Counted from the first letter of the stretch, positions 37,615 to 46,985 are shown. The stretch is 64,000 nt of DNA from Pseudomonas caspiana (GCF_002158995.1 NZ_LOHF01000001.1:1-64000); one strand, 5' to 3'. Notes: generated from the letters alone by a model not told the origin. Numbers and translations are program-made.

Positions 37615-39294
37615 GTGAATACTTCGCCCCTGGAAAACCCGTTCTACTACCTCGAAAACTTCCGCCAGGTGCTGCGCTGGATTGCCCTGCGTTACGCGGA
37701 TTTACTCGATACGCAAGAACAGCAATTCATCGACCACTTTGCGCAACTGCCACAGGCGGCGCAAGGTTTGCTGGTGCGTATGGTCATGCGCAAGGGCGAG
37801 CTGTTTCGGGCCAGCAAACTCAGTTATCCGGAACTGGGCGACACGCGGGAAGCGGTGCAGCCGTTGCTGGTTCACGGCTGGGTTGATCCTCGTCCTGAAC
37901 TGCACCTTGAGCAGTTGTTCACCCTGCTGCGCAAGGCCGAGCTAGCGGTGTGCTTCAAGGCGCACGGCATACGCGGGACCGAACGAAAGCACGAACTGCT
38001 GGAACTGCTGCAGCCTCTTCATCAGTGCGCACAGACACTGGACTGCTGGCATGCAGAGCTTGACGAAACGATCTTTGCCCTCAAGGTCATGCCGCTTTGT
38101 GACCGCCTGCGATTGCTGTACTTCGGCAATCTTTATCAGGAATGGTCCGAGTTCGTTCTGGCTGACCTGGGCATATACCGCTATGAAACGGTTGAGTTTT
38201 CGCTGGACTCGCGGACCATCAATGATCGTGCGGACATCGACGCCTGCCTTGAGCTGCACGCTTGCCGTCAGGCCCTCGATGAGGGCGCGGTACTCCAGAC
38301 GCTGGCATTGCGCGCCCTGGCCATCGACACGCGTAACCCATGGCTGGAAATGCGGCGAAGCAAGACGCTGTATCAGATCGGTCAGCAAGCCGAGCGTGCG
38401 CAGGACTGGTCGTTGGCGTTGAGTGTGTACGAGTGCAGTAATTATCCCGGCGCGCGATCCCGGCGCGTTAGAGTGCTGGAGCGTTGCGAGGACTATCACG
38501 CTGCCTTGACGCTGCTTGAGCAGGTACAGGCCACGCCACAAAGCGATGCCGAGGTGCAGCATGCGCGTCGAGTGTTGCCAAGACTGCAACGCAAACTTGG
38601 CCTTATCGACAAGGTCCGCCGGGTCACGCGCAAAGTCGAGCGACTGGATGTGAGCGTTCCGCTGCGTCCCGACCTGAGTGTCGAGCAGATGATCCAGCTG
38701 CATCTGGCGGAGGAGGGCAGTGAGCTGTATTACGTCGAAAATGCCCTGATCAATTCGCTGTTTGGGTTGCTCTGCTGGCCGGCGATTTTCGCGCCACTGC
38801 CAGGTGCGTTTTTCCATCCGTTTCACAGCGGCCCCAGCGATTTGCACAGTCCGGACTTTTACTCGCGCCGAGCCGTGTTGTTCGATGCATGTCTTGCGCA
38901 ATTAGACTCGGATCTCTGGCAGCACACCATCCGTGAGCACTACCAGAGCAAATACGGTCTGCAATCGCCGTTCGTGTTCTGGGGCACATTAACCCCCGAG
39001 CTGCTTGAACAAGCGCTGCACTGTTTACCGGTCGATCACCTTCGGCACTGGTTCAGACGTCTGCTACTGGATATCAAGGCCAATCGCACCGGTATGCCGG
39101 ATCTGATCCAGTTCTTTCCCGCGCAAAAGCGTTACCGAATGATCGAAGTCAAAGGTCCCGGCGACCGCCTGCAGGATAACCAGCTGCGTTGGCTGGATTT
39201 CTGCGCCGAGCACGATATGCCGGTCGTGGTGTGTTATGTGCAGTGGGAGGAGCATGCTATTCCGGTAGGAGCGAACTTGTTCGGGAGATCGTGA
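37615..39294 (+). CDS. FAN1-type structure-specific nuclease with VRR-NUC domain
   Basis: About 559 residues, the bacterial counterpart of FAN1, which cuts branched DNA and can act in crosslink repair. The N-terminal helical region (NPFYYLENFRQVL onward) recognises DNA. Residues about 490-545 form the VRR-NUC nuclease, with TGMPDLIQF (Asp) and IEVKGPGDRLQDNQLRW (Glu-x-Lys, Gln). Start: GTG 37615 gives the usual N-terminus (MNTSPLENPFYYL), while the frame opens at TTG 37579, which has a weak GGAT upstream. Divergent from the deoxyribosyltransferase gene. Confidence 0.88.
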   Translation: MNTSPLENPFYYLENFRQVLRWIALRYADLLDTQEQQFIDHFAQLPQAAQGLLVRMVMRKGELFRASKLSYPELGDTREAVQPLLVHGWVDPRPELHLEQLFTLLRKAELAVCFKAHGIRGTERKHELLELLQPLHQCAQTLDCWHAELDETIFALKVMPLCDRLRLLYFGNLYQEWSEFVLADLGIYRYETVEFSLDSRTINDRADIDACLELHACRQALDEGAVLQTLALRALAIDTRNPWLEMRRSKTLYQIGQQAERAQDWSLALSVYECSNYPGARSRRVRVLERCEDYHAALTLLEQVQATPQSDAEVQHARRVLPRLQRKLGLIDKVRRVTRKVERLDVSVPLRPDLSVEQMIQLHLAEEGSELYYVENALINSLFGLLCWPAIFAPLPGAFFHPFHSGPSDLHSPDFYSRRAVLFDACLAQLDSDLWQHTIREHYQSKYGLQSPFVFWGTLTPELLEQALHCLPVDHLRHWFRRLLLDIKANRTGMPDLIQFFPAQKRYRMIEVKGPGDRLQDNQLRWLDFCAEHDMPVVVCYVQWEEHAIPVGANLFGRS

Positions 39295-39367
39295 GCCCGA
39301 CACTATGCCTGCCAACAAAGATGGCTCTTCTCAAACAAACTACAACTATCTGATTTGGAATGCTTTT

Positions 39368-39458
39368 CTGTAGGAGCTCACGAGCAGCGCGAGGCAGCGA
39401 TGGCGGTGTATCAGGCAGGACGCCATCGCGGCCTCGCGGTGCTCGTGCGCTCCTACAG
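39368..39458. repeat. REP-like inverted repeat, CTCGCGGTGCTCGTG type
   Basis: CTGTAGGAGCTCACGAGCAGCG to GCGGTGCTCGTGCGCTCCTACAG, between convergent genes; close to 2927-3017. Confidence 0.85.
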
Positions 39459-39505
39459 GGTCAATGTCGCAGTACAAGGCCAGTGCTTTAGCTCGTGCCA
39501 CGCCA

Positions 39506-40207
39506 TCAACGCTTGATACCCACCGACTCCAGAAAACTGTCCCGCGCACTGTTCAGGTGAGCGAGCATGCATTGCCGGGCTTTTTCCGGGTCACGAGCCT
39601 TGAGTGCCGCCACCAGCGCCAGGTGCTCGTGACAGGCCGGCAGGAAGCGTTCGGGTATGCGGGTCAGGTTGCGCATGCGGATGCGTTTATGGATTTCCCG
39701 GATGAAGTGGCTCAGTGACTGATTGCCGCAATGGGCAAGAATCAGCACATGGATGTCGTCATCCAGATACAAGCCTTCATTTTCCCGTGAAGGCCGGGCC
39801 ACAACGTCCTGCAAGCGTCTTTCAATCTCGTCCAGCGGCGCCAGAGGGATATTCGTGGCTGCCAGCGCCGCAGCTTCGCTTTCCAGCATCAGCCGGATCG
39901 AGAGCAGTTCCAGATACTCAGTGATGTCCACTTCGCGAACCACCAGCAGGCCATTGGGCAGCAGTTGCAGGACACCTTCACCCAGCAGTCGGCTGATCGC
40001 GGCGCGCATGGGAGTGCGGGAGACTTCAAAGCGCTCGGCGAGCTTGCGTTCTTCGATCAGATCGCCAGGTTCCAGGTGCCGACTGGCAATCAGATCGAAC
40101 AAGGCCTGATAGGTTTGCCGGGTCACGCTCTCGGCCGGGCGGCGGCTAGTGCCGCTGGGGCGCCGACTGCTGCCTTCGTCGGTCACTGAAGCGTCAAGAT
40201 CGTTCAT
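39506..40207 (-). CDS. GntR-family regulator (FCD domain) of the ureide-like cassette
   Basis: A 233-residue regulator with a winged helix (VTRQTYQALFDLIASRHL, ERKLAERFEVSRTPMRAAISRL; about residues 28-95) and a helical FCD domain (SIRLMLESEAAALAA to HEHLALVAALKARDPEKARQCM). It is the last gene of a nine-gene operon, 52 bp after the ABC ATPase gene, and is likely the substrate-responsive repressor. The candidate operator is the inverted repeat 46620-46636 at the operon's upstream end. Confidence 0.88.
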   Translation of the reverse strand: MNDLDASVTDEGSSRRPSGTSRRPAESVTRQTYQALFDLIASRHLEPGDLIEERKLAERFEVSRTPMRAAISRLLGEGVLQLLPNGLLVVREVDITEYLELLSIRLMLESEAAALAATNIPLAPLDEIERRLQDVVARPSRENEGLYLDDDIHVLILAHCGNQSLSHFIREIHKRIRMRNLTRIPERFLPACHEHLALVAALKARDPEKARQCMLAHLNSARDSFLESVGIKR

Positions 40208-40259
40208 GGTGCTTCCTGCTTATGCATAGGGTTCGCGATCACTGCTCGTCGATGTGCGT

Positions 40260-41027
40260 TCAGTGCAATATATTGCCGAGAAACAGCCGCGCGCGCTCGG
40301 TTTGCGGCGCGCTGAAGAATTGCTCCGGCGCACTTTGCTCGACGATTTCTCCGGCGTCCATGAATACCACGCGATCAGCCACAGTGCGCGCAAAGCCCAT
40401 CTCATGGGTGACGCAGACCATGGTCATGCCTTCTTTGGCGAGATCGACCATGACATCCAGCACTTCCTTGATCATTTCCGGATCGAGGGAGGAGGTCGGC
40501 TCATCGAATAGCATGACCCGGGGTTTCATGCACAGCGCCCTGGCAATCGCCACGCGCTGTTGCTGCCCGCCGGAAAGCTGCGACGGATAGTGATCGGCCC
40601 GGTGAGCGATGTGTACGCGCTCCAGATAATGCCGGGCGCGCTCTTCGGCTTCGGCCTTGGGCAGTTTGCGGATCTGCACCGGAGCAATCATCAGGTTCTG
40701 CAATACCGTCAGGTGCGGGAACAGGTTGAACTGCTGGAACACCATGCCGATTTCCTGACGCACCTGATGCACATTTTTGGTCCTGGCATTCAGATCGTGG
40801 CCATCGACCACGATGCGGCCTTTCTGGTGTGCTTCCAGTTGATTAATGCAGCGGATCATAGTCGATTTGCCAGAGCCGGACGGGCCGCAAACCACGATGC
40901 GTTCCCCTGGATCTACATGAAAATCGATGTTCCTGAGTACCTGGAATTCGCCGTACCACTTGTTAACGCCGATCAGCTGAATCATGGGGGCCGGCCTGGT
41001 CATTGCTGTGTTCGTTGTGGTTTTCAT
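40260..41027 (-). CDS. Polar amino acid-type ABC transporter ATP-binding protein
   Basis: A 255-residue ATPase of the HisP/GlnQ type: Walker [11 protein letters not shown]-loop [16 protein letters not shown], signature LSGGQQQR, Walker [14 protein letters not shown], switch His in [12 protein letters not shown] 41027 (after GAGGATTGACTTCA) is the true start; the frame runs on to 41405 only as an overlap with the dehydrogenase gene. It works with the two permeases and the binding protein of the same operon, although two dehydrogenase genes lie between. Confidence 0.93.
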   Translation of the reverse strand: MKTTTNTAMTRPAPMIQLIGVNKWYGEFQVLRNIDFHVDPGERIVVCGPSGSGKSTMIRCINQLEAHQKGRIVVDGHDLNARTKNVHQVRQEIGMVFQQFNLFPHLTVLQNLMIAPVQIRKLPKAEAEERARHYLERVHIAHRADHYPSQLSGGQQQRVAIARALCMKPRVMLFDEPTSSLDPEMIKEVLDVMVDLAKEGMTMVCVTHEMGFARTVADRVVFMDAGEIVEQSAPEQFFSAPQTERARLFLGNILH

Positions 41028-41046
41028 TGAAGTCAATCCTCTGTGA

Positions 41047-41820
41047 TCAGCCAGCCATCCAGCCGCCATCGACCAATAGGTTCTCACCGGTGATGAAGGT
41101 CGCTTCTTCACTGGCGAGGAAAAGCGCGGCATTGGCCACGTCGTCAGGGCGACCCAACCGCGGCAGGGCAGTGCGCGATTGTGAGTACGCGAGCATTTCA
41201 GGGGCGATGGCCCGGCCGGTCTTGCCGGTGAGGATTTTCCCCGGTGCCACACCGTTGCAAATGATGCCCTGAGCGGCGTAGTCCACTGCAATCTGCCGGG
41301 TGATATAGACCACGCCGGCCTTGGAGGTCCCGTAAGCCACATCTTGTGGACAGGCCACCATGCCGTGTTGCGAAGAAATATTGACGATACGACCCCGCAC
41401 ACCATCGCGCTCAGGCTGTTTGAGCATCGCCTCGACCACTTTGCGTGACATCAGGAATACGCCGGTCAGGTTGACGCCGATGACCCGGTTCCATTCATCA
41501 AGGCTGGTTTCGGTGAGCGGTTTGCCGACGCTGACGGCTGCGTCATTAATCAGCACATCGATTTTGCCGTCACGCTCGATCAGCGCATCGACGGCCCGCT
41601 GGACATCAGCCTCGGAGGACACGTCCATGTCGACGTGATCGGCGACGCAACCTTGCTCACGCAACAGGTCAATGGTCGGGGTTCCGCCTTCGCGCACTGT
41701 GGTGCTGAGGTCAGCCAGCAAAAGGCGAGCGCCTTCGGCGGCAAACCGCAGCGCAATGGCACGGCCGATGCCGGACGAGGCACCGGTGATGAGGATCGAT
41801 TTATCAGTAAGACGGCCCAT
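41047..41820 (-). CDS. SDR-family NAD(P)-dependent oxidoreductase
   Basis: A 257-residue classical short-chain dehydrogenase: cofactor loop [20 protein letters not shown], Ser in IVNISSQHG, and YGTSK with the catalytic Tyr/Lys. Oxidation or reduction of an alcohol/ketone intermediate of the cassette is expected; the substrate cannot be named. 19 bp from the ATPase gene and 15 bp from the epimerase-like gene, in the same operon. Confidence 0.9.
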   Translation of the reverse strand: MGRLTDKSILITGASSGIGRAIALRFAAEGARLLLADLSTTVREGGTPTIDLLREQGCVADHVDMDVSSEADVQRAVDALIERDGKIDVLINDAAVSVGKPLTETSLDEWNRVIGVNLTGVFLMSRKVVEAMLKQPERDGVRGRIVNISSQHGMVACPQDVAYGTSKAGVVYITRQIAVDYAAQGIICNGVAPGKILTGKTGRAIAPEMLAYSQSRTALPRLGRPDDVANAALFLASEEATFITGENLLVDGGWMAG

Positions 41821-41835
41821 GCCGGAGTTCTCCAG

Positions 41836-42813
41836 TTAGCTGGCAGTGATCTGTGATCGCCAGCGGATGTAGTCGGTTGCGGCCTCGGCCAGGGAATGAG
41901 CGGGAGACCAGTCGGTGTCCTGGCGCAGACGCTCGGTGGATAACGCCGGACGCGTGCCGGGCAATCCGTAGCGAACGGTGGCGTCTTCCGCGCACCGGGC
42001 GAGGGTCGCGGCCCAGGTCGGCCAGTGTTCACTCAGGTGCGCGCACCATTGCGACAGGTCGGTCTGAACCTCGCCGCCAACGTTGTAGAGCTTGTGCTTG
42101 AGGGTTGCGCAGTTCAGCAGCCGCGCCAGAGCGTCAGATGCGTCACGGGAATAAATCCAGTCGGCCTGCAAGCTGTGCGGCAGGCAGGCCGACTGGTGGT
42201 CCAGGGCTGCTTCAAGGGTCTGGGTGTGGGGGCTCAACATGTCACGAACCCCGGTTGCGTATTCCCAAGGGCCAAAAACCGGTCCCAGCCGCGCGACGCA
42301 AAGATCCAGGCCATGCAGCTCGGCCATGCGCAGGGAGATTTGTTCAGAGGCCAGTTTGCTGATGCCGTACAGGCCGGTGGGCTGTGGCCAGGCCTGATCC
42401 TCGCGGTACGTCGGGCCAGGTGGCGGTGTGAAGCCATAAACCGCCACCGAACTAAGCAGCAGCACCCGGCGCATTGACGGTTGCTCTGTGCAGGCCTGAA
42501 TCAGCGCGACGGTGCCGTTGATGTTGACGTCCAGCACGGTGCTTGCATCGCGGGTCTCGCGTTGCAGGTCCGGGGTGATCGCGGCGGCGTGAACCACACG
42601 ATCAACCGCATGCCGAGCCATGACGCTTTTTAACAAAGCTACATCGCGAATATCGCCCGTGACCTGCTCCACGGCCCCTTCGGGCAGCGCGTCCAGCAGC
42701 GCTGACGGTGCCGGTTGGCGATCGAAGAGCACCACGGTTTGTCCGTTGCGCAACAGCTGTTCGGCCAGTGCCAGACCGATAAAACCACTGCCGCCAGTGA
42801 TGAGAGTCGACAT
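41836..42813 (-). CDS. NAD-dependent epimerase/dehydratase family protein
   Basis: A 325-residue extended SDR: GGSGFIGLALAEQLL, DIRD, VVHAAAITP, LLSSVAVYG and YGISK (catalytic Tyr/Lys). Its size and motifs fit uronate or erythronate dehydrogenases and epimerases of the GalE family. In this operon it probably acts on the hydroxylated acid produced by the hydrolases. It is not a sugar-nucleotide enzyme by context, because no glycosyltransferase or nucleotide-sugar gene is nearby. Confidence 0.87.
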   Translation of the reverse strand: MSTLITGGSGFIGLALAEQLLRNGQTVVLFDRQPAPSALLDALPEGAVEQVTGDIRDVALLKSVMARHAVDRVVHAAAITPDLQRETRDASTVLDVNINGTVALIQACTEQPSMRRVLLLSSVAVYGFTPPPGPTYREDQAWPQPTGLYGISKLASEQISLRMAELHGLDLCVARLGPVFGPWEYATGVRDMLSPHTQTLEAALDHQSACLPHSLQADWIYSRDASDALARLLNCATLKHKLYNVGGEVQTDLSQWCAHLSEHWPTWAATLARCAEDATVRYGLPGTRPALSTERLRQDTDWSPAHSLAEAATDYIRWRSQITAS

Positions 42814-42847
42814 GACTGCTCCTGAAAATGGTTAAGGACGAACCTGC

Positions 42848-43519
42848 TTAGCGAGTCACCAGCATCCGGCGTTCGAGTCGGGCGACCCAGCGGGCAAACG
42901 GCCAGAGCAGCACAAAGAAGATCAGCGCGGCGGCCATCAAGGGCGTGGGGTTGTAAGTCTGTTCCTGAGCCACTCGCGCCGAGCGCAGCAGTTCGGGCAG
43001 CGCCACCATCGCGGCTATTGATGTGGTCTTCACCAGTTCCAGAGAGTTGCCCGCCAGGGGCGCGAACACGTTACGGATCGCCTGAGGCAGAACGATCATC
43101 ACCGCCAGCCGGAGCGGGCGAAAACCCAAGGCTCGTGCTGCTTCGTATTGACCGTTGGGGATTGATTTGACCCCGGTACGAAAGATCTCGCCGAAATAGC
43201 CGGAGTGGTTGAGCACCATGGCCAGCACCGCGGCGTTGAACCCACTGATCTGCCAGCCCACGGAAGGCAGGCCGAAGTAGATCAGCACCAGCAGCACCAC
43301 CACGGGAAACGAGCGACAAATATCGATATAGACCAGCACGGCTCCGCGCAGAGGCCGAATATCGAAGCTGTAGAGAATCGCCAGCAGCAGACCGGCAAGA
43401 AGCGCCAGGGGCAGGGTGACGATACTCAACAGAAAGGTCAGTTTCAGCCCCTGAAGCAGCAGCGGATAAATCATCAGCAGCGAGTCGAGGTTGGCGAAGT
43501 TCTCGAGAAACATATCCAT
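42848..43519 (-). CDS. Polar amino acid-type ABC transporter permease
   Basis: A 223-residue HisM/GlnP-type permease with about five helices and the cytoplasmic EAA loop QYEAARALGFRPLRLAVMIVLPQAIR (about residues 127-152; the ARALG-G motif is within). It is paired with the upstream permease 7 bp away. Substrate determined by the binding protein of the operon. Confidence 0.92.
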   Translation of the reverse strand: MDMFLENFANLDSLLMIYPLLLQGLKLTFLLSIVTLPLALLAGLLLAILYSFDIRPLRGAVLVYIDICRSFPVVVLLVLIYFGLPSVGWQISGFNAAVLAMVLNHSGYFGEIFRTGVKSIPNGQYEAARALGFRPLRLAVMIVLPQAIRNVFAPLAGNSLELVKTTSIAAMVALPELLRSARVAQEQTYNPTPLMAAALIFFVLLWPFARWVARLERRMLVTR

Positions 43520-43526
43520 GGCGATA

Positions 43527-44198
43527 TCAGCGACCTTTGTGGCTGGAGTGTTCGAGCCAGCGGCTCAGGATCACCAGCGGAATGAACAACAGCAGATAGA
43601 ACCCGGCTGCCAGTGTCAGCGGTGACGGATTGGCCACGATGGACATGTAACTCTGGGCCTGACCCAGGGTCTCCGGCAGTGACACGGCCGTGCCCAGCGC
43701 GGTGCCTTTGCTGATGGAGATCGCCCGGTTGGTCAGCAGCGGAACGGCCATGCGAATCGCCTGTGGCAACACGATCATGAACAATGTGCGCAATCGGCCG
43801 AAACCCAACGCCTGAGCGGCGTCGGTCTGGCCTTTGGGTAGCGCTTGCATGCAAGAGACAAAGATCTCGCAGGCAAACGCCGACAGCACAGCGCCCAGCG
43901 CGAGCACGGTGGTGACCAGTGGCGACAGCGTCACGCCCATGTATGGCATGCCGAAGTAAAGAAAGATGATGATCACCAACTGCGGCAAGGTGCGGAACAC
44001 ATCGACGTAGAAGGTGATCAGGCCGTTGACCCCGCGCAGTTGCAACGAGCGCAGAATCGCCAGGGCCAGTCCGCTGGTCAGGCCGAAGACAATCACCAGC
44101 AACGACACCAGCACGGTCAGCCCGAACCCCGGCAGCATTGCGGGCAGGGCACCAACCATGACCGGCAGATTGAAGAAGTTTTCGATCAACGCGTCCAT
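43527..44198 (-). CDS. Polar amino acid-type ABC transporter permease
   Basis: A 223-residue HisM/GlnP-type permease; EAA loop at QTDAAQALGFGRLRTLFMIV (about residues 124-143). It forms a heterodimer with the following permease. 23 bp downstream of the binding-protein gene. Confidence 0.92.
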   Translation of the reverse strand: MDALIENFFNLPVMVGALPAMLPGFGLTVLVSLLVIVFGLTSGLALAILRSLQLRGVNGLITFYVDVFRTLPQLVIIIFLYFGMPYMGVTLSPLVTTVLALGAVLSAFACEIFVSCMQALPKGQTDAAQALGFGRLRTLFMIVLPQAIRMAVPLLTNRAISISKGTALGTAVSLPETLGQAQSYMSIVANPSPLTLAAGFYLLLFIPLVILSRWLEHSSHKGR

Positions 44199-44221
44199 TC
44201 AAGCTTCGCCTTTAGCCTGCT

Positions 44222-45088
44222 TCAATTGCATACCGGTGCCGGGGACGTCGCCACGTAGCCTTTGAAGCCCGGTGCGCCATAGCCTGGATAGACAGTAGTC
44301 ACCGCTGAGCCGTCTTCTGGTTTGGCGCCGTACCATTTCTCGTGCAGGCGGGCCATGGTCCCGTCCATCTTCATGCACTTGATGACGTCGTCGACCTTGT
44401 TGCGGTACTCCACGTTGTCGAGGCGGAAGGCGTAGCCGAAGTTGCGGGGCGAGCTGAGGTCCTTGAACGCCACCTTGATCGCTTTGTTCTTGCTGGCGGC
44501 GTAGACAGTGGTCGGCACTTCGTTAATGGCCGTGAATGCGCGGTTGGTCATCAACGCCTGAACGGTGTCGGGGAAGGTGTCGTAGCGCTGCACGTTGAAG
44601 CCATACTTCTCGGCGTTCGCCGTGGCCCAAGTGTCGGACATGGTGCCGCGATTGACCGCCACATCCTTGCCCTTGAGGTCATCGAAGCCCTTCATGTCGT
44701 TGGCTGCTTTAACCATGAAGCCGTTGCCGGTGGACATGATCGGTTGCGAGAACAACATCCGCTCTGAGCGCTCGGCGGTGATGGTGGTCGGGTTGACGGT
44801 GAACTCGATACGCTTGGAAAACAGACCGGCGAACAGCCCCGAGAAGTTGATATCCACGATCTCGACACCCGGACGCTTCAGGCGTTTGGAAATCTCGCTG
44901 ACCAGATCGACGCCGAAACCTTCCGGGCCGTTAGTGCCGCGCATGATCCACGGTGCCACGCCAAAGTCGCTGCCTACGATCAGCGGTTTGTCTTGCGGGT
45001 GTTCGGATTCCTCTGCATGCAATCCAGCGGATGCCAGCAACAGGCTGGACGTGCAGATCAAAAGCGCGTTGCGAAATACTCGATTCAT
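44222..45088 (-). CDS. ABC transporter substrate-binding protein
   Basis: A 288-residue periplasmic solute-binding protein of family 3 (SBP_bac_3). Signal peptide MNRVFRNALLICTSSLLLAS with cleavage near residue 27; the mature part begins SEHPQDKPLIVGSDFGVAPW and has the family motif GFGVDLVSEISKRL. Family 3 proteins bind polar amino acids and related small molecules. ATG 45088 is chosen because the upstream frame extension would precede a perfect signal peptide. The ligand is probably the ureide- or amide-like substrate of the operon's hydrolases (inference). Confidence 0.9.
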   Translation of the reverse strand: MNRVFRNALLICTSSLLLASAGLHAEESEHPQDKPLIVGSDFGVAPWIMRGTNGPEGFGVDLVSEISKRLKRPGVEIVDINFSGLFAGLFSKRIEFTVNPTTITAERSERMLFSQPIMSTGNGFMVKAANDMKGFDDLKGKDVAVNRGTMSDTWATANAEKYGFNVQRYDTFPDTVQALMTNRAFTAINEVPTTVYAASKNKAIKVAFKDLSSPRNFGYAFRLDNVEYRNKVDDVIKCMKMDGTMARLHEKWYGAKPEDGSAVTTVYPGYGAPGFKGYVATSPAPVCN

Positions 45089-45169
45089 GGCCACGGGGTC
45101 GTCCTGTCTTTGAAGGTTAGAGCCTGGGGGAAGGCTTGGAGGTAAAGGCTTGGAGGTCAATGTGTCAGC

Positions 45170-46078
45170 TCAGGCGCCGTGTTCGGCGTACCAGTGTCGG
45201 GCGAGGTCGAGCCTGCGGCAGACCCAGACCCGATCATGCTGTTGCACATAGTCGAGAAAGCGTGCCAGTCCGGCGGCGCGCCCCGGATGGCCGACCACTC
45301 GCGTATGCAGGCCCACGGACATCATCTTCGGCGCAGTCAGACCTTCGGCGTAGAGCATGTCGAAGCTGTCGCGCAGGTATTCGAAAAACTGCTGCCCGGT
45401 GCTCATGCCGCCGCGGATGAACTTGGCGTCGTTGTTTGCCAGGCTATAAGGCACGATCAGGTGGGGTTGGTGTTGCACCTGCGATGCCCCGTGGTGCCAA
45501 TAGGGCAGCTCGTCGTTATAGGCGTCGCTGTCATATAGAAAACCGCCTTCTTCCATCAGCAGGCGTCGGGTATTGAGACCGGCGCCATAACGGCAATACC
45601 AGCCATACGGGCGTTCGCCGGTGGTTTCAGTGATGCTTTGCACAGTGCGCCGGATGCGGTCGCGCTCCTCGGTTTCGCTCAACAGTTGATGGCGTTCCCA
45701 TTTCCAGCCATGGGCGCAGACGTCGTAATTGAGGTCGCGGATGGTCTGAGCGACTTCGGGGTTGCGTTCCAGCGCCAATGCACAGCCATAAACCGTGGCG
45801 GGCATGCCGTGTTCCGAGAGCAGGCGAGACAGACGCCAGAAACCTACCCGGCTGCCGTATTCGAACATTGATTCGGCGGCCAGATCACGACCCTCGAACG
45901 AGCCGGCTCCGCCTTCGGTCAGGCCCGACTCGGTGAACCCGTCACCGTCGTCTATGGAAGGCTCTGAACCTTCCTCGTAATTGATCACGAAGTTCAGCGC
46001 AATCCGCGCTCTGCCTGGCCAGTTCGGATGCGGCGGGTTGGCACCATAGCCAATGAAATCACGGGTATGTTGGGTCAT
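45170..46078 (-). CDS. PuuE-like polysaccharide-deacetylase-fold hydrolase (allantoinase family)
   Basis: About 302 residues. The N-terminal YxRDFIGYGANPPHPNWPG and FVINYEEGSEPS match the PuuE family, metal-independent allantoinases of the NodB/polysaccharide deacetylase fold. Other markers are SMFEYGSRVGFWRL, CAHGWKWERH and GERPYGWYCRYG. A cyclic ureide or N-acyl amide is the expected substrate. It may be a paralogue rather than the allantoin enzyme, because the ureide genes usually found beside puuE (uraD, alc, hpx) are absent here. ATG 46078 is preferred (GGAGG upstream); TTG 46087 is possible. 5 bp after the AllA-like gene. Confidence 0.85.
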   Translation of the reverse strand: MTQHTRDFIGYGANPPHPNWPGRARIALNFVINYEEGSEPSIDDGDGFTESGLTEGGAGSFEGRDLAAESMFEYGSRVGFWRLSRLLSEHGMPATVYGCALALERNPEVAQTIRDLNYDVCAHGWKWERHQLLSETEERDRIRRTVQSITETTGERPYGWYCRYGAGLNTRRLLMEEGGFLYDSDAYNDELPYWHHGASQVQHQPHLIVPYSLANNDAKFIRGGMSTGQQFFEYLRDSFDMLYAEGLTAPKMMSVGLHTRVVGHPGRAAGLARFLDYVQQHDRVWVCRRLDLARHWYAEHGA

Positions 46079-46083
46079 CCGGG

Positions 46084-46584
46084 TCAAGCCTCCAGCAGTT
46101 CGAAGGCCGTTTGCAGCGGCGTGAAGACGTCGTCGTTCTGTTCGCCGGTGAAGGCCATGGACACCACGAACTGGGCACGGGCCTCGAGCACCGAAAGACC
46201 GTGGTGCCAGACGTTGCGCTTATAAGTCACGCCCTGATCGCCGCAGGCGCGGAACGCCTGCAAGGTCTGCAGATCGGGCAGGCCACTGTCATCGGTGTGG
46301 CAAACCACGACCAGATAAGGGCAGGCATTAAGGGGGATGAACGTCTGAGCCGAGAAGGGATGGCGCTCCAGCGCTTTCAGTGTCAGTGGCAAGGTCACCG
46401 CCTGTTGTACGGTGGCGATCCATAACTGTGGTTCGCTGGCATGTTCGGTGCGTTCAGCGGCACCGGTGACATGTTGACGACGCGGCCCATCACCCAGTTG
46501 GACGACATTTCCAAACGGTGCGAACGCTTCTGCGGTGAGGGGCTTTAACACCACCCGCGCCGGGTAGGCTGACGGAGAACTCAT
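46084..46584 (-). CDS. allA: Ureidoglycolate lyase family protein
   Basis: A 166-residue cupin-like protein of the AllA family, which splits ureidoglycolate into glyoxylate and urea. The family motifs are ALERHPFSAQTFIPLN and GVTYKRNVWHHGLSVL (metal/substrate residues Glu, His). It is the first gene of the operon and precedes a PuuE-like hydrolase. The symbol is a family label: its substrate here may be another ureido- or carbamoyl-hydroxyacid. ATG 46584 (AAGG upstream) is used; ATG 46611 lies in frame but inside the region of the presumed operator/promoter. Confidence 0.84.
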   Translation of the reverse strand: MSSPSAYPARVVLKPLTAEAFAPFGNVVQLGDGPRRQHVTGAAERTEHASEPQLWIATVQQAVTLPLTLKALERHPFSAQTFIPLNACPYLVVVCHTDDSGLPDLQTLQAFRACGDQGVTYKRNVWHHGLSVLEARAQFVVSMAFTGEQNDDVFTPLQTAFELLEA

Positions 46585-46619
46585 GAGCTGGAAGCCTTGA
46601 TCAACGAGCATTTATATCT

Positions 46620-46636
46620 GGATACAGGTGGTATCC
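46620..46636. promoter_or_regulatory. Candidate operator of the ureide-like operon
   Basis: GGATAC-AGGTG-GTATCC, a perfect 6-bp inverted repeat 36 bp before the allA start, in the style of GntR-family sites. Confidence 0.45.
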
Positions 46637-46825
46637 CACTTGTATTTCGATAAAGCAGTATTGATGCCAAGGTATCTGCGGTTGATCTAAATAACTGATT
46701 TAAATAGGTTTATCAGGATTTTGAGAAGGGCGGTGGTGAAATGTTTCAAGGGGGAGTTGCACCAGTAGGTGCATGCAGTGCGCCGCTTTGAGTCACGGAC
46801 CACGCTGTCGGAGCGAGTCAAAGAC

Positions 46826-46926
46826 CTGTAGGAGCGCACAAGCACCGCGATGGTGGTGTGTCAGGCATACCGCTATCGCGGCCTCGCGGTGCTCGCGGTG
46901 CTCGCGGTGCTCGCGCGATCCTACAG
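46826..46926. repeat. REP-like repeat with an internal 9-bp tandem expansion
   Basis: CTGTAGGAGCGCACAAGCACCGCG to a right arm in which CTCGCGGTG occurs three times in tandem (46883-46909), then CTACAG. Confidence 0.8.
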
Positions 46927-46985
46927 ACAAGGCATTTCAGTTCAGGCATGGGGTTATGCCGAATCAGACATTCGCGCAACCCTGA

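Larger units (their letters stand above)
46585..46985. other. Upstream region of the ureide-like operon
   Basis: Gene-free region of about 400 bp. Contains the candidate operator 46620-46636, a small hairpin TGCACC-AGTA-GGTGCA (46758-46773), a degenerate copy of the CACGCTGTCG module (46791-46825) and a REP-like repeat (46826-46926). AT-rich around 46640-46710. Confidence 0.6.

Noticed and set aside
41028..41405. Extended start for the ABC ATPase gene
   Set aside because: The extension lies inside the SDR gene in another frame; ATG 41027 has a strong ribosome site.
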